Source: JAXHUA01 sp034189695 (GTDB lineage: Bacteria > Chloroflexota > Dehalococcoidia > E44-bin15). Taken from it: a DNA stretch of 9,546 nt. Where the stretch lies: positions 1 through 9,546 of the forward strand of contig JAXHUA010000011.1 in assembly GCA_034189695.1 (NCBI GenBank), written 5' to 3'. The notes under the pieces were generated by a model. The model had not been told where the DNA came from. It was given only the letters and a program-made list of their open reading frames with translations, and ran no database searches. Of this stretch, positions 1 through 6,247 are shown piece by piece. Made by a program: the position numbers and the translations under genes. Numbering within the stretch: position 1 is the stretch's first letter; the number at the start of each line of letters is the position of its first letter.

Positions 1-2
1 AG

Positions 3-467
3 GCGCCGGAAAAGGAAGAGAAGAAGGAGGCTGCCAAGCGGACGACCGCCAAGAAGACGGCCAGCAAAGAGGCGAAGACTCTCACAAAGGAAGATCTCAT
101 CGAAGCCATCAAAGGTATGAGTGTTCTGGAGTTGAGCGATCTGGTCAAGGCTCTTGAGGAGGAGTTTGGGGTGACCGCTGCTGCGCCGGCTATGGCTGTA
201 GCTGCGGCGCCGGGCGGAGCCGCACCTGCCGAGGCTGCCGCAGAGGAGGAGGAGAAGACTGAGTTCACCGTCGTCCTCAAGGAAATCGGAGCCAACAAGA
301 TCAACGTGATCAAGACGGTTCGCGAAGTGTCTGGCCTCGGGCTCAAGGAGTCCAAGGACTTGGTGGAGAGTGCCCCTGCTACCGTCAAGGAGAGCGTTGG
401 CAAGGAGGAGTGCGCAACCATTAAGGAGAAGCTGGAAGCCGCAGGCGCCACGGTCGAAGTCAAGTAA
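3..467 (+). CDS. rplL: Ribosomal protein L7/L12, 5'-partial, with N-terminal extension
   Basis: Stalk protein of the large ribosomal subunit; its dimers bind L10 and recruit and stimulate translational GTPases. The normal N-terminal dimerisation domain is visible (TKEDLIEAIKGM, then VLELSDLVKALEEEFGV), followed by an Ala/Pro/Gly hinge with an acidic stretch, and the C-terminal factor-binding domain (FTVVLKEIGANKINVIK, GLGLKESKDLVE, ending GATVEVK). Stop is TAA at 465-467. The ATG at 117 falls inside the conserved N-terminal helix and has no usable ribosome binding site, so it is unlikely to be the start. Upstream the frame stays open to base 3 with no ATG, GTG or TTG, encoding about 25 extra residues rich in Lys, Ala, Thr and Glu. 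The gene therefore starts left of the window, either as an extended L7/L12 or as an L10-L12 fusion. The family assignment is very secure; the start is unknown. Confidence 0.93.
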   Translation, partial: APEKEEKKEAAKRTTAKKTASKEAKTLTKEDLIEAIKGMSVLELSDLVKALEEEFGVTAAAPAMAVAAAPGGAAPAEAAAEEEEKTEFTVVLKEIGANKINVIKTVREVSGLGLKESKDLVESAPATVKESVGKEECATIKEKLEAAGATVEVK

Positions 468-484
468 CTCCGGGACTCGAGCCC

Positions 485-1180
485 ATGGTGGAGTATCATC
501 TCAGGCTCAAGGAGTTGCCCATCTGCGAGCGACCGAGGGAGCGACTCAGGCGCGCCGGTCCCTCTTCGCTGTCGAACAGCGAACTCCTGGCAATCGTCAT
601 CCGTACCGGCAGCGCCTCCGAGAACGTTCTGACTCTGGCAACCAAGCTGCTGTCGCGTTTCGGCGGGTTGGTCGGCCTCTCCAAGGCCAGCTTCGGGGAG
701 TTGTGTGACGAGGTTGGTGTGGGAGAAGCCAAGGCCGCGCAGCTCAAGGCCGCCCTGGAGCTCGGCAGGCGACTTGTCTCCACGCAGTCGGAGGAAAGAG
801 CCGTGGTCCGCTCGCCTCAGGATGTGGCGAATCTCCTTATGCCCGAGATGGGCTTCCTGGACCAGGAGCAACTGAGGGTGATACTGCTGAACACGAAGAA
901 CCAGGTCGTTGGCGTTTCGGAGGTATACAGAGGGAATGTCAGCACGTCCATGATACGCTCCAGCGAGGTCTTGCGAGAGGCCGTGAGGCAGAACTGCCCC
1001 GCAGTAGTGGTGGTGCACAACCATCCTTCCGGCGACCCGACACCCAGCCCGGAGGATACCGAGGTCACCAGGCAGATTGTAGCGGCCGGGAAGACCCTGG
1101 ATATCGAGGTTCTTGACCACGTTATCATCGGCGACCAGCGCTATGTCAGCCTTAAGGAGAAAGGACTGGGATTCGACTGA
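485..1180 (+). CDS. radC: RadC family protein (JAB/MPN domain, UPF0758)
   Basis: A 231-residue protein of normal RadC length. An N-terminal helix-hairpin-helix-like region begins with the family signature ELPICERPRERL (residues 10-21) and LSNSELLAIVIRTG (about 29-42). The C-terminal JAB/MPN metalloprotease-like domain carries HNHPSGDPTPSPED (residues 178-191), giving the zinc-ligand pattern H178, H180 and D191. RadC was named for DNA repair, but its biochemical role is unresolved; the original radC mutation was later assigned to recG. The start is ATG at 485, 17 bases after the rplL stop; the Shine-Dalgarno is weak (only CGGGA nearby), so translation may depend on rplL. No terminator lies between the two genes, suggesting co-transcription with the ribosomal protein operon. 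A GTG at 488 is an in-frame alternative that would change the start by one residue. Confidence 0.95.
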   Translation: MVEYHLRLKELPICERPRERLRRAGPSSLSNSELLAIVIRTGSASENVLTLATKLLSRFGGLVGLSKASFGELCDEVGVGEAKAAQLKAALELGRRLVSTQSEERAVVRSPQDVANLLMPEMGFLDQEQLRVILLNTKNQVVGVSEVYRGNVSTSMIRSSEVLREAVRQNCPAVVVVHNHPSGDPTPSPEDTEVTRQIVAAGKTLDIEVLDHVIIGDQRYVSLKEKGLGFD

Positions 1181-1181
1181 C

Positions 1182-1210
1182 CCACCCTGGTTGGTGTTGC
1201 ACCGGGGTGG
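1182..1210 (+). terminator. Hairpin directly after radC, possible weak terminator
   Basis: CCACCCTGG (1182-1190) pairs with CCGGGGTGG (1202-1210) over 9 bp including one G-T wobble, with an 11-base loop. It starts one base after the radC stop. No T-run follows, so it is not a classic intrinsic terminator; it may protect the 3' end or attenuate read-through into the 5S gene. Confidence 0.4.
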
Positions 1211-1226
1211 CTGCATGTGATATAGT
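1197..1226 (+). promoter_or_regulatory. Promoter of the 5S rRNA gene
   Basis: A TTGCAC -35 element (1197-1202) and a TATAGT -10 element (1221-1226) are separated by 18 bases. The expected transcription start, near 1233, lies a few bases before the predicted 5' end of the 5S rRNA. The -35 overlaps the loop and 3' arm of the hairpin that follows radC. Confidence 0.6.
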
Positions 1227-1235
1227 ATCAATGGC

Positions 1236-1354
1236 TTTTCGGTGGTTCTAGCGGGGTTGACCCACCCGTTCCCATCCCGAACACGGAAGTGAAAGACCCC
1301 AGCGCAGACGATACTGCCCCGGTAACGGGGTGTGGAAAATATGCCACTGCCGGG
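1236..1354 (+). rRNA. rrf: 5S ribosomal RNA
   Basis: The segment matches bacterial 5S rRNA: TAGCGGGGTTGACCCACCCG, CCCATCCCGAACACGGAAGT and CCCCAGCGC, and a helix IV of GCCCC/GGGGT capped by a GNRA-type GTAA loop. Aligning by eye to E. coli 5S puts the ends near 1236 and 1354, about 119 nt. Helix I pairs well only for six pairs, CGGTGG (1240-1245) with CCACTG (1344-1349), one of them G-U. The outer four bases TTTT face CCGG and pair poorly, so the exact ends are uncertain. No 16S, 23S or tRNA lies beside it. It has its own promoter and terminator. Any protein reading frame across it is spurious. Confidence 0.9.
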
Positions 1355-1377
1355 GAGCCTTGGAATTCAAACCCCAG

Positions 1378-1411
1378 AGAGGGCCCACAGCACGTTGGGC
1401 TCTTTCCTTTT
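1378..1411 (+). terminator. Intrinsic terminator of the 5S rRNA gene
   Basis: AGAGGGCCCA (1378-1387) pairs with TGGGCTCTTT (1396-1405) over 10 bp including two G-T wobbles, with an 8-base loop. A T-rich tract follows (TTTCCTTTT, ending 1411). It sits about 25 bases beyond the 5S 3' end. Confidence 0.75.
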
Positions 1412-1431
1412 CGGGAGCAGTGTGCTATAAT
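1403..1431 (+). promoter_or_regulatory. clpC promoter (extended -10)
   Basis: A perfect TATAAT -10 (1426-1431) is preceded by TGC, giving an extended -10 (TGCTATAAT). The -35 region at 17-base spacing is TTTCCT (1403-1408), a weak match that overlaps the T-tract of the 5S terminator. The expected start near 1438 leaves a leader of about 28 nt before the clpC ATG. I see neither a CtsR-type heptad repeat nor a CIRCE element here. Confidence 0.75.
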
Positions 1432-1465
1432 GCGCATGAATACTCCCTTGCCTTCAAGGAGCGCG

Positions 1466-3928
1466 ATGTCCAGCAGATTCGAGAAGTTCACTGAGAGAGC
1501 CCGCAAAGTGCTCACCATGGCGCAAGAGGAAGCGCAGCGCCTGAACCACAACTACATCGGCACTGAGCACATACTCCTCGGTCTCGTTCGCGAGGGCGAG
1601 GGCGTTGCCGTTAAGGTTCTCTCCAATCTGGGTACCGACCCGGACAGAGTGCGCGGCGCTGTGGAGTTCATCATCGGCCGTGGCGAGCGCAGCGTTAGCG
1701 GGGAGATTGGGCTCACACCCCGGGCAAAGAGGGTGATCGAGCTGGCAGTCGATGAGGCTCGCCGGCTGAATCACAACTACATCGGCACCGAGCATCTTCT
1801 GCTCGGGCTGCTCCGTGAGGCCGAAGGAGCGGCCGCCAGCGTTCTCGAGAGCCTCGGCGTGAACCTGGACAAGGCCAGGGCTGAGACGATGCGGATTCTC
1901 AGTGAGACCATGCCCCAGGCGCGCACCGCGGGTCGCAGCACGTCCAAGACCCCTACGCTCGACCAACTGAGCATCGACCTCACCGCCGCCGCCAAGGCGA
2001 GCAAGCTGGACCCAATCATCGGACGCTACAAAGAGATCGAGCGCGTCATCCAGATACTCAGTCGGCGCACCAAGAACAACCCCTGCCTCATTGGCGAGCC
2101 GGGGGTTGGCAAGACGGCCATCGTCGAGGGTCTGGCGCACCGTATCGTGGCCGGCGACGTGCCGGAGACATTGCGGGACAAGCGATTGCTTACCCTTGAC
2201 ATGGGCGCGCTGGTTGCGGGAACCAAGTACCGCGGCGAATTCGAGGAACGTCTGAAGAAAGTCATCGACGAGATAAAGAGCTCCGGCACCTGCATGCTCT
2301 TCATCGACGAGATGCACACCATTGTGGGCGCCGGTGCCGCTGAAGGTGCCATCGACGCTTCCAGCATCCTCAAACCTCCGCTGGCACGTGGAGAGTTGCA
2401 GTGCATCGGGGCCACCACCGCCGACGAGTACCGCAAGCACGTTGAGAAGGACGCGGCGCTCGAACGCAGGTTCCAGCCCGTAACGGTCGAAGAGCCGTCA
2501 GTCGAGCAGACCGCTGAGATACTTCAAGGCATCAAGAGCCGCTACGAAGAGCACCACCAACTGAAGATCAGCGATGACGCCATAAGTGCCGCTGCGGCGC
2601 TCGCGGCTCGCTACATCCCCGATCGCTTTCTCCCGGACAAGGCCATAGACCTGGTGGATGAGGCCGCTTCTCGTGTGAGGATCAGGAACTACGCGCTGCC
2701 TCTGAACCTGCGGGACGCTGATCAGGACCTCGAGTCGCTACGCAAAGACAAAGAGGCGGCCATCGCCGCTCAGCAGTATGAATACGCCGCAGAGCTGCGC
2801 GAGAAGGAACTGGCCCTGGCCGCCAAGACGAAGAAGATACGGGAGGAGTGGCAGCAGGAGCAGCAGCAGGTCGAGAAAGTCGTCAGTGCCGAGGACATCG
2901 CCCAGGTCCTCAGCATGTGGACCGGAATCCCGGTCACCAGCCTGGCGCGGGACGAGACCACCCGTCTGCTTCAGATGGAGGATGTGCTGCACAGGCACAT
3001 CATCGGTCAGGATGAAGCCATCAACATCATATCCAAGGCCGTAAGGCGTGCCCGGGCAGGGTTCAAGGACCCAAGGCGTCCCGTCGGCAGCTTCATATTC
3101 CTTGGCCCGACCGGCGTGGGTAAGACCGAGCTGGTGAGGGTGCTCTCGGAATTCCTCTTCGGCAGCAGGGAGGCGCTGGTCAGGCTGGATATGTCGGAGT
3201 TCATGGAGAGGCACGCTGTGGCCCGCCTGGTAGGCGCTCCCCCGGGCTACGTCGGCTATGACGAGGGAGGCCAGCTCACCGAAGCGGTGCGCCGCAAGAG
3301 CTACTCCGCCATCCTGCTCGACGAGATCGAGAAGGCACACCCCGACGTATTCAACATCCTGCTCCAGGTCTTCGACGACGGACATCTTACCGACGCCAAG
3401 GGTCAAAGAGTGGACTTCCGCAATACCATCATCGTGATGACGAGCAACATCGGCGCTGAGCTGATAAAGAGGGATACGACCCTCGGCTTCTCGGTGAAAA
3501 CCGACGAACAGGCAGACCAGCGCAAGTCTTACGAGACGATGAAGGACAAGGTGCTCGGGGAGATGAAGAAGTTCTTCCGCCCCGAGTTCCTCAACCGCAT
3601 CGACGGGGTCGTCGTGTTCCACGCGCTCAGCAAGGACCACATCAGGCAGATTGTCGACCTTATGCTTCGCGAAGTGTGGAAGGAGCTTGCCGAGAAGAAC
3701 GTCAAGCTTGAGGTTACCAGCGAGGCGAAGGACCTGCTCGGTGAGAAGGGCTTCGACCCTGTCTTCGGCGCAAGGCCGTTGAGGCGCACCATCCAGGACA
3801 TGGTGGAGGACCCCCTGTCCGAAGCGCTGCTGCGCGGGGACTTCCAGTCCGGCGATACTGTGCTCCTTGATTGCGAGGACGGCAGCATCGTCATTCGCAC
3901 TCTGGCGATGGCACAATCCCCGGCATAA
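1466..3928 (+). CDS. clpC: ATP-dependent Clp protease ATP-binding subunit ClpC
   Basis: AAA+ unfoldase that feeds substrates to the ClpP peptidase in the cytoplasm. About 820 residues, close to B. subtilis ClpC (about 810). Order of domains: two Clp-N repeats, each containing RLNHNYIGTEHxLLGL (residues about 1-145); AAA-1 with Walker A GEPGVGKT (210-217) and Walker B MLFIDE (277-282); a UVR-type coiled-coil segment near residues 425-460; AAA-2 with Walker A GPTGVGKT (547-554) and Walker B ILLDE (616-620); a ClpP-docking tripeptide LGF (673-675); and the C-terminal D2-small domain (GARPLRRTIQ). The start ATG at 1466 has AAGGAG at 1456-1461. Upstream in-frame ATGs at 1430 and 1436 lie in the -10 box or at the expected transcription start, and one at 1289 lies inside the 5S gene. 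The gene is transcribed alone; ctsR and mcsA/mcsB are not beside it. Confidence 0.97.
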   Translation: MSSRFEKFTERARKVLTMAQEEAQRLNHNYIGTEHILLGLVREGEGVAVKVLSNLGTDPDRVRGAVEFIIGRGERSVSGEIGLTPRAKRVIELAVDEARRLNHNYIGTEHLLLGLLREAEGAAASVLESLGVNLDKARAETMRILSETMPQARTAGRSTSKTPTLDQLSIDLTAAAKASKLDPIIGRYKEIERVIQILSRRTKNNPCLIGEPGVGKTAIVEGLAHRIVAGDVPETLRDKRLLTLDMGALVAGTKYRGEFEERLKKVIDEIKSSGTCMLFIDEMHTIVGAGAAEGAIDASSILKPPLARGELQCIGATTADEYRKHVEKDAALERRFQPVTVEEPSVEQTAEILQGIKSRYEEHHQLKISDDAISAAAALAARYIPDRFLPDKAIDLVDEAASRVRIRNYALPLNLRDADQDLESLRKDKEAAIAAQQYEYAAELREKELALAAKTKKIREEWQQEQQQVEKVVSAEDIAQVLSMWTGIPVTSLARDETTRLLQMEDVLHRHIIGQDEAINIISKAVRRARAGFKDPRRPVGSFIFLGPTGVGKTELVRVLSEFLFGSREALVRLDMSEFMERHAVARLVGAPPGYVGYDEGGQLTEAVRRKSYSAILLDEIEKAHPDVFNILLQVFDDGHLTDAKGQRVDFRNTIIVMTSNIGAELIKRDTTLGFSVKTDEQADQRKSYETMKDKVLGEMKKFFRPEFLNRIDGVVVFHALSKDHIRQIVDLMLREVWKELAEKNVKLEVTSEAKDLLGEKGFDPVFGARPLRRTIQDMVEDPLSEALLRGDFQSGDTVLLDCEDGSIVIRTLAMAQSPA

Positions 3929-3988
3929 TCGGGGAGCATAGGCCCACACGTACGAGAGAGAGCTATCGGGCTTCCTGTCAACACGGCC

Positions 3989-4010
3989 GGAGCCATGAGG
4001 CTCTTTTTCT
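3989..4010 (+). terminator. Intrinsic terminator after clpC
   Basis: GAGCC (3990-3994) pairs with GGCTC (3999-4003) around an ATGA loop, extendable by one G-T pair, and is followed by TTTTTCT. A separate hairpin, TCCCCG (3917-3922) with CGGGGA (3930-3935), encloses the clpC stop codon but has no T-run. The stem is short, so some read-through into the next gene is likely. Confidence 0.65.
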
Positions 4011-4034
4011 TGTAGAGAGAATGGGGGTGAGTGA

Positions 4035-4652
4035 ATGGAGACCAAGTTCGACCCGAAGAGAACCGCCGTCCTGGTCATCGACATGCAGAACGACCTGGCC
4101 AAGAATGACTCGGGCTGGTTCGCCCCGCTGGGGCAGATGGTCAAGTCAAACCACGTCATAGACAATTTCGTCAAGCTGGTGAAGGGAGCGCGCGAGCGAG
4201 GCCTCCCCATTATTCACGTCAAGACCATCCGCAGGAAGGACGGGGCGGATGTCGTGGCCCGCGTCACCGATTTTCTTCTCCAGGGTGTCGTCCCGAAGGA
4301 GATGCCCCCGATACTGGTGGAGGGCACGCCCGGGGCCGCTTTCATCGATGAGCTACAGCCTGCGACTGAGGACTACGTGGTAGCCAAACGGAGGAGCAGC
4401 GCCTTTCACAACACCGATCTGGACATGCTGCTGCGTACCCGTGGCGTGGACACCCTCATAGTGGGAGGACTGGTCACCAACGGCTGCGTTGAGAACACGC
4501 TGCGTGGAGCCGTGGAGCGCGACTTCAATGTCATCCTCCTCAGTGACTGCTGCGCGGCGGTGGTGGAGCAGGCCCACGACTACGCGGTCAAGAACGTCTT
4601 TCCCGGCCTTGGCAGGGTGCGGACAGCCGATGAGGTTCTCGCCGCCCTCTAG
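4035..4652 (+). CDS. Cysteine hydrolase, isochorismatase-like family
   Basis: A 205-residue protein with the full isochorismatase fold. The predicted catalytic triad is D16 (AVLVIDMQND), K118 (YVVAKRRSSAF) and C151 (GGLVTNGCVENTLRGA). The family includes nicotinamidases, N-carbamoylsarcosine amidases, ureidoacrylate and biuret hydrolases and isochorismatases. The sequence alone does not fix the substrate, but the KRRSSAF...TDLDxLLR stretch recalls ureidoacrylate/biuret-type amidohydrolases. It is expected to be cytoplasmic, with no signal peptide. The start is ATG at 4035: a TGA at 4032-4034 in the same frame blocks any upstream start, and GGGGGTGA (4023-4030) is a good ribosome binding site. 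I could not find a separate promoter between the clpC terminator and this gene, so it may be expressed by read-through from clpC. Confidence 0.9.
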   Translation: METKFDPKRTAVLVIDMQNDLAKNDSGWFAPLGQMVKSNHVIDNFVKLVKGARERGLPIIHVKTIRRKDGADVVARVTDFLLQGVVPKEMPPILVEGTPGAAFIDELQPATEDYVVAKRRSSAFHNTDLDMLLRTRGVDTLIVGGLVTNGCVENTLRGAVERDFNVILLSDCCAAVVEQAHDYAVKNVFPGLGRVRTADEVLAAL

Positions 4653-4693
4653 CAAGTCACGTACATCTTTCATTGGGCGTTACAGCTCGTCGC

Positions 4694-4725
4694 AGAGCGG
4701 GGCCAGAGAGACCCCGCTCTTCTAT
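4694..4725 (+). terminator. GC-rich hairpin terminator after the cysteine hydrolase gene
   Basis: AGAGCGGGG (4694-4702) and CCCCGCTCT (4712-4720) form a perfect 9-bp stem with a 9-base loop, followed by an imperfect T-rich tract (TCTATGTCTT). It separates the cysteine hydrolase gene from the radA promoter. Apart from this hairpin and the promoter, the 4653-4861 interval shows nothing recognisable. Confidence 0.65.
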
Positions 4726-4798
4726 GTCTTGCCTGGCGCCCCGGCGAAATGAGTCAAGCCGGTTGCCGACAACTGCCCCGCCCAATGCGAGCGTTCAA

Positions 4799-4827
4799 TT
4801 GAGCGACCCCCGCATTGCCTGTATAAT
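4799..4827 (+). promoter_or_regulatory. Promoter of the radA-larE-larC-nitroreductase operon
   Basis: TTGAGC (-35, 4799-4804) and a perfect TATAAT (-10, 4822-4827) are separated by 17 bases, the optimal sigma-70 spacing. Transcription should begin near 4834, which rules out upstream ATGs (4673, 4826) as the radA start. Confidence 0.75.
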
Positions 4828-4861
4828 GTGGCACACCGGAGGTCTTGGGAGAGTAACCCGA

Positions 4862-6247
4862 TTGGAGAAGAGTCGCAGCACGGTGTTCATCTGCCAGGAG
4901 TGTGGCCGCGAGAGCGTCAAGTGGCTCGGCCGGTGCCCTGACTGCAATGGCTGGAATACATTCCTCGAAGTGGCCCGCGACCCCCGCGGTGGCCGCCGAC
5001 AAGCGACTCACGCCTCCGCACTCGCGCCACAGCAGCTGTGCGACGTTTCGGGCGAAGAGACTCCCCGACTCGGCCTGTCCATGTCCGAGTGCAACCGGGT
5101 GCTGGGAGGAGGCATCGTACCGGGCTCACTGGTACTCATCGGCGGTGACCCGGGCATCGGCAAGTCCACGCTCCTCCTGCAACTGTCAGACCTGATTGCG
5201 GGCGACGGCAGAAAGGTGGTCTATGTGACCGGTGAGGAGTCGCCCAGCCAGGTGAAACTGCGGGCCAACCGCCTCGGCCTGGGGGGGAAGTCTCTGTTCA
5301 TCCTCGCCGAGACGAACATGAGCGCGGTCCTCGAGTTCCTCAGTTCGGCTTCTCCCAGCATGGTTGTCGTGGACTCCATCCAGACCGTGTACCTGGAGGG
5401 CGTGGACTCGGCCCCCGGGAGCGTGCCCCAGGTCCGCGAGTGCACCATGGAGCTCATGCGCTGGGCCAAGACCACCAACGTGCCGGTGATGCTTTCCGGG
5501 CATGTCACAAAGGAGGGAGCGATCGCCGGGCCGAGGGTCCTGGAGCATATCGTCGATGCCGTGCTGTACCTCGAAGGTGAGCCGTACAGCGCCTATCGAC
5601 TGCTGAGAGGAGTCAAGAACCGCTTCGGCTCCACCAACGAGGTGGGCGTGTTCGAGATGAGCGGCGCCGGCCTGGTGGAGGTGGCCAATCCCTCGGAGGC
5701 GTTCCTCTCGCAGCGTTCCAGGGACGCCGTTGGCTCGGCAGTCGTCCCTACACTCGAAGGGAGCCGACCGCTGCTCGTCGAGATCCAGGCGCTGACCAGT
5801 GCCACCAGCTTCGGTATGCCACGGCGCACCGCCAACGGCATCGACTTCAATCGCCTGCTCCTTATAGCGGCCGTCCTCACCAAACGCGCCGGCCTGGCTC
5901 TGGGCAATCAGGACATCATCGTCAACGTCGCCGGTGGGCTGAAGGTGAACGAGCCGGCAGCCGACCTCGGCATTGCACTCGCTATCGCCTCCAGCCTGCG
6001 TGGCGCCGCTATCGACCCCACAATGGTCGTTATGGCAGAGTTGGGACTCAGCGGCGAACTGCGCGCCGTGCCCCACGTCGATAGAAGGATTGGCGAAGCA
6101 GCCAAGCTGGGGTTTGGGAGATGTCTATTGCCCGAGACGGCAAGGGCGGTTGCCCCGGAGGGCATAGTCATCACCCGTGCCGAGTCGGTGAGAGAAGCCC
6201 TGAGAAAGGCGCTACCCAGGCATGGAGAACAAGCTGGCGCAGCTTGA
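4862..6247 (+). CDS. radA: DNA repair protein RadA (Sms)
   Basis: RecA-related, DnaB-like ATPase that promotes branch migration and processing of recombination intermediates. From the TTG start it is 461 residues, the family norm (458-460). It has an N-terminal zinc finger C11-x2-C14 ... C25-x2-C28 (VFICQECGRESVKWLGRCPDC), Walker A GGDPGIGKST (residues 94-103), the RadA-specific KNRFG motif (252-256), and a C-terminal Lon-protease-like domain (ANGIDFNRLLLIAAVL, IIVNVAGGLKVNEPAADL). The TTG at 4862 lies downstream of the promoter, has GGGAGAG (4847-4853) at 8-base spacing, and places the zinc finger about ten residues from the N-terminus as in known RadA proteins. Its 3' end overlaps larE by 26 bases, suggesting translational coupling. 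In Bacillus radA follows clpC; here one gene separates them. Confidence 0.95.
   Translation: MEKSRSTVFICQECGRESVKWLGRCPDCNGWNTFLEVARDPRGGRRQATHASALAPQQLCDVSGEETPRLGLSMSECNRVLGGGIVPGSLVLIGGDPGIGKSTLLLQLSDLIAGDGRKVVYVTGEESPSQVKLRANRLGLGGKSLFILAETNMSAVLEFLSSASPSMVVVDSIQTVYLEGVDSAPGSVPQVRECTMELMRWAKTTNVPVMLSGHVTKEGAIAGPRVLEHIVDAVLYLEGEPYSAYRLLRGVKNRFGSTNEVGVFEMSGAGLVEVANPSEAFLSQRSRDAVGSAVVPTLEGSRPLLVEIQALTSATSFGMPRRTANGIDFNRLLLIAAVLTKRAGLALGNQDIIVNVAGGLKVNEPAADLGIALAIASSLRGAAIDPTMVVMAELGLSGELRAVPHVDRRIGEAAKLGFGRCLLPETARAVAPEGIVITRAESVREALRKALPRHGEQAGAA

Noticed and set aside
117..467. ATG at 117 as the rplL start
   Set aside because: It would delete half of the conserved N-terminal dimerisation helix, and the only purine run (AAAGG) ends one base before it, too close to act as a ribosome binding site.
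1289..1465. N-terminal extension of ClpC from an ATG at 1289
   Set aside because: This stretch is the 5S rRNA gene, its terminator and the clpC promoter; ClpC homology starts at MSSRFEKFTERARKVL (1466).
1454..2440. Long minus-strand open frame (328 codons) opposite clpC
   Set aside because: It is antisense to well-conserved clpC sequence, resembles no known protein, and is typical of GC-rich genes with biased codons.
2738..4210. Long minus-strand open frame (490 codons) opposite clpC and the hydrolase start
   Set aside because: It crosses the clpC terminator and the start of the next gene, has low-complexity leucine runs and shows no recognisable domain; an antisense shadow.
4673..4861. Upstream ATGs at 4673 and 4826 as radA starts
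   Set aside because: The first precedes the terminator hairpin and promoter, and the second overlaps the -10 box; the RadA family starts about ten residues before the zinc finger.
5186..6076. Minus-strand open frame (296 codons) opposite radA
   Set aside because: Antisense to conserved RadA motifs, with no family resemblance.
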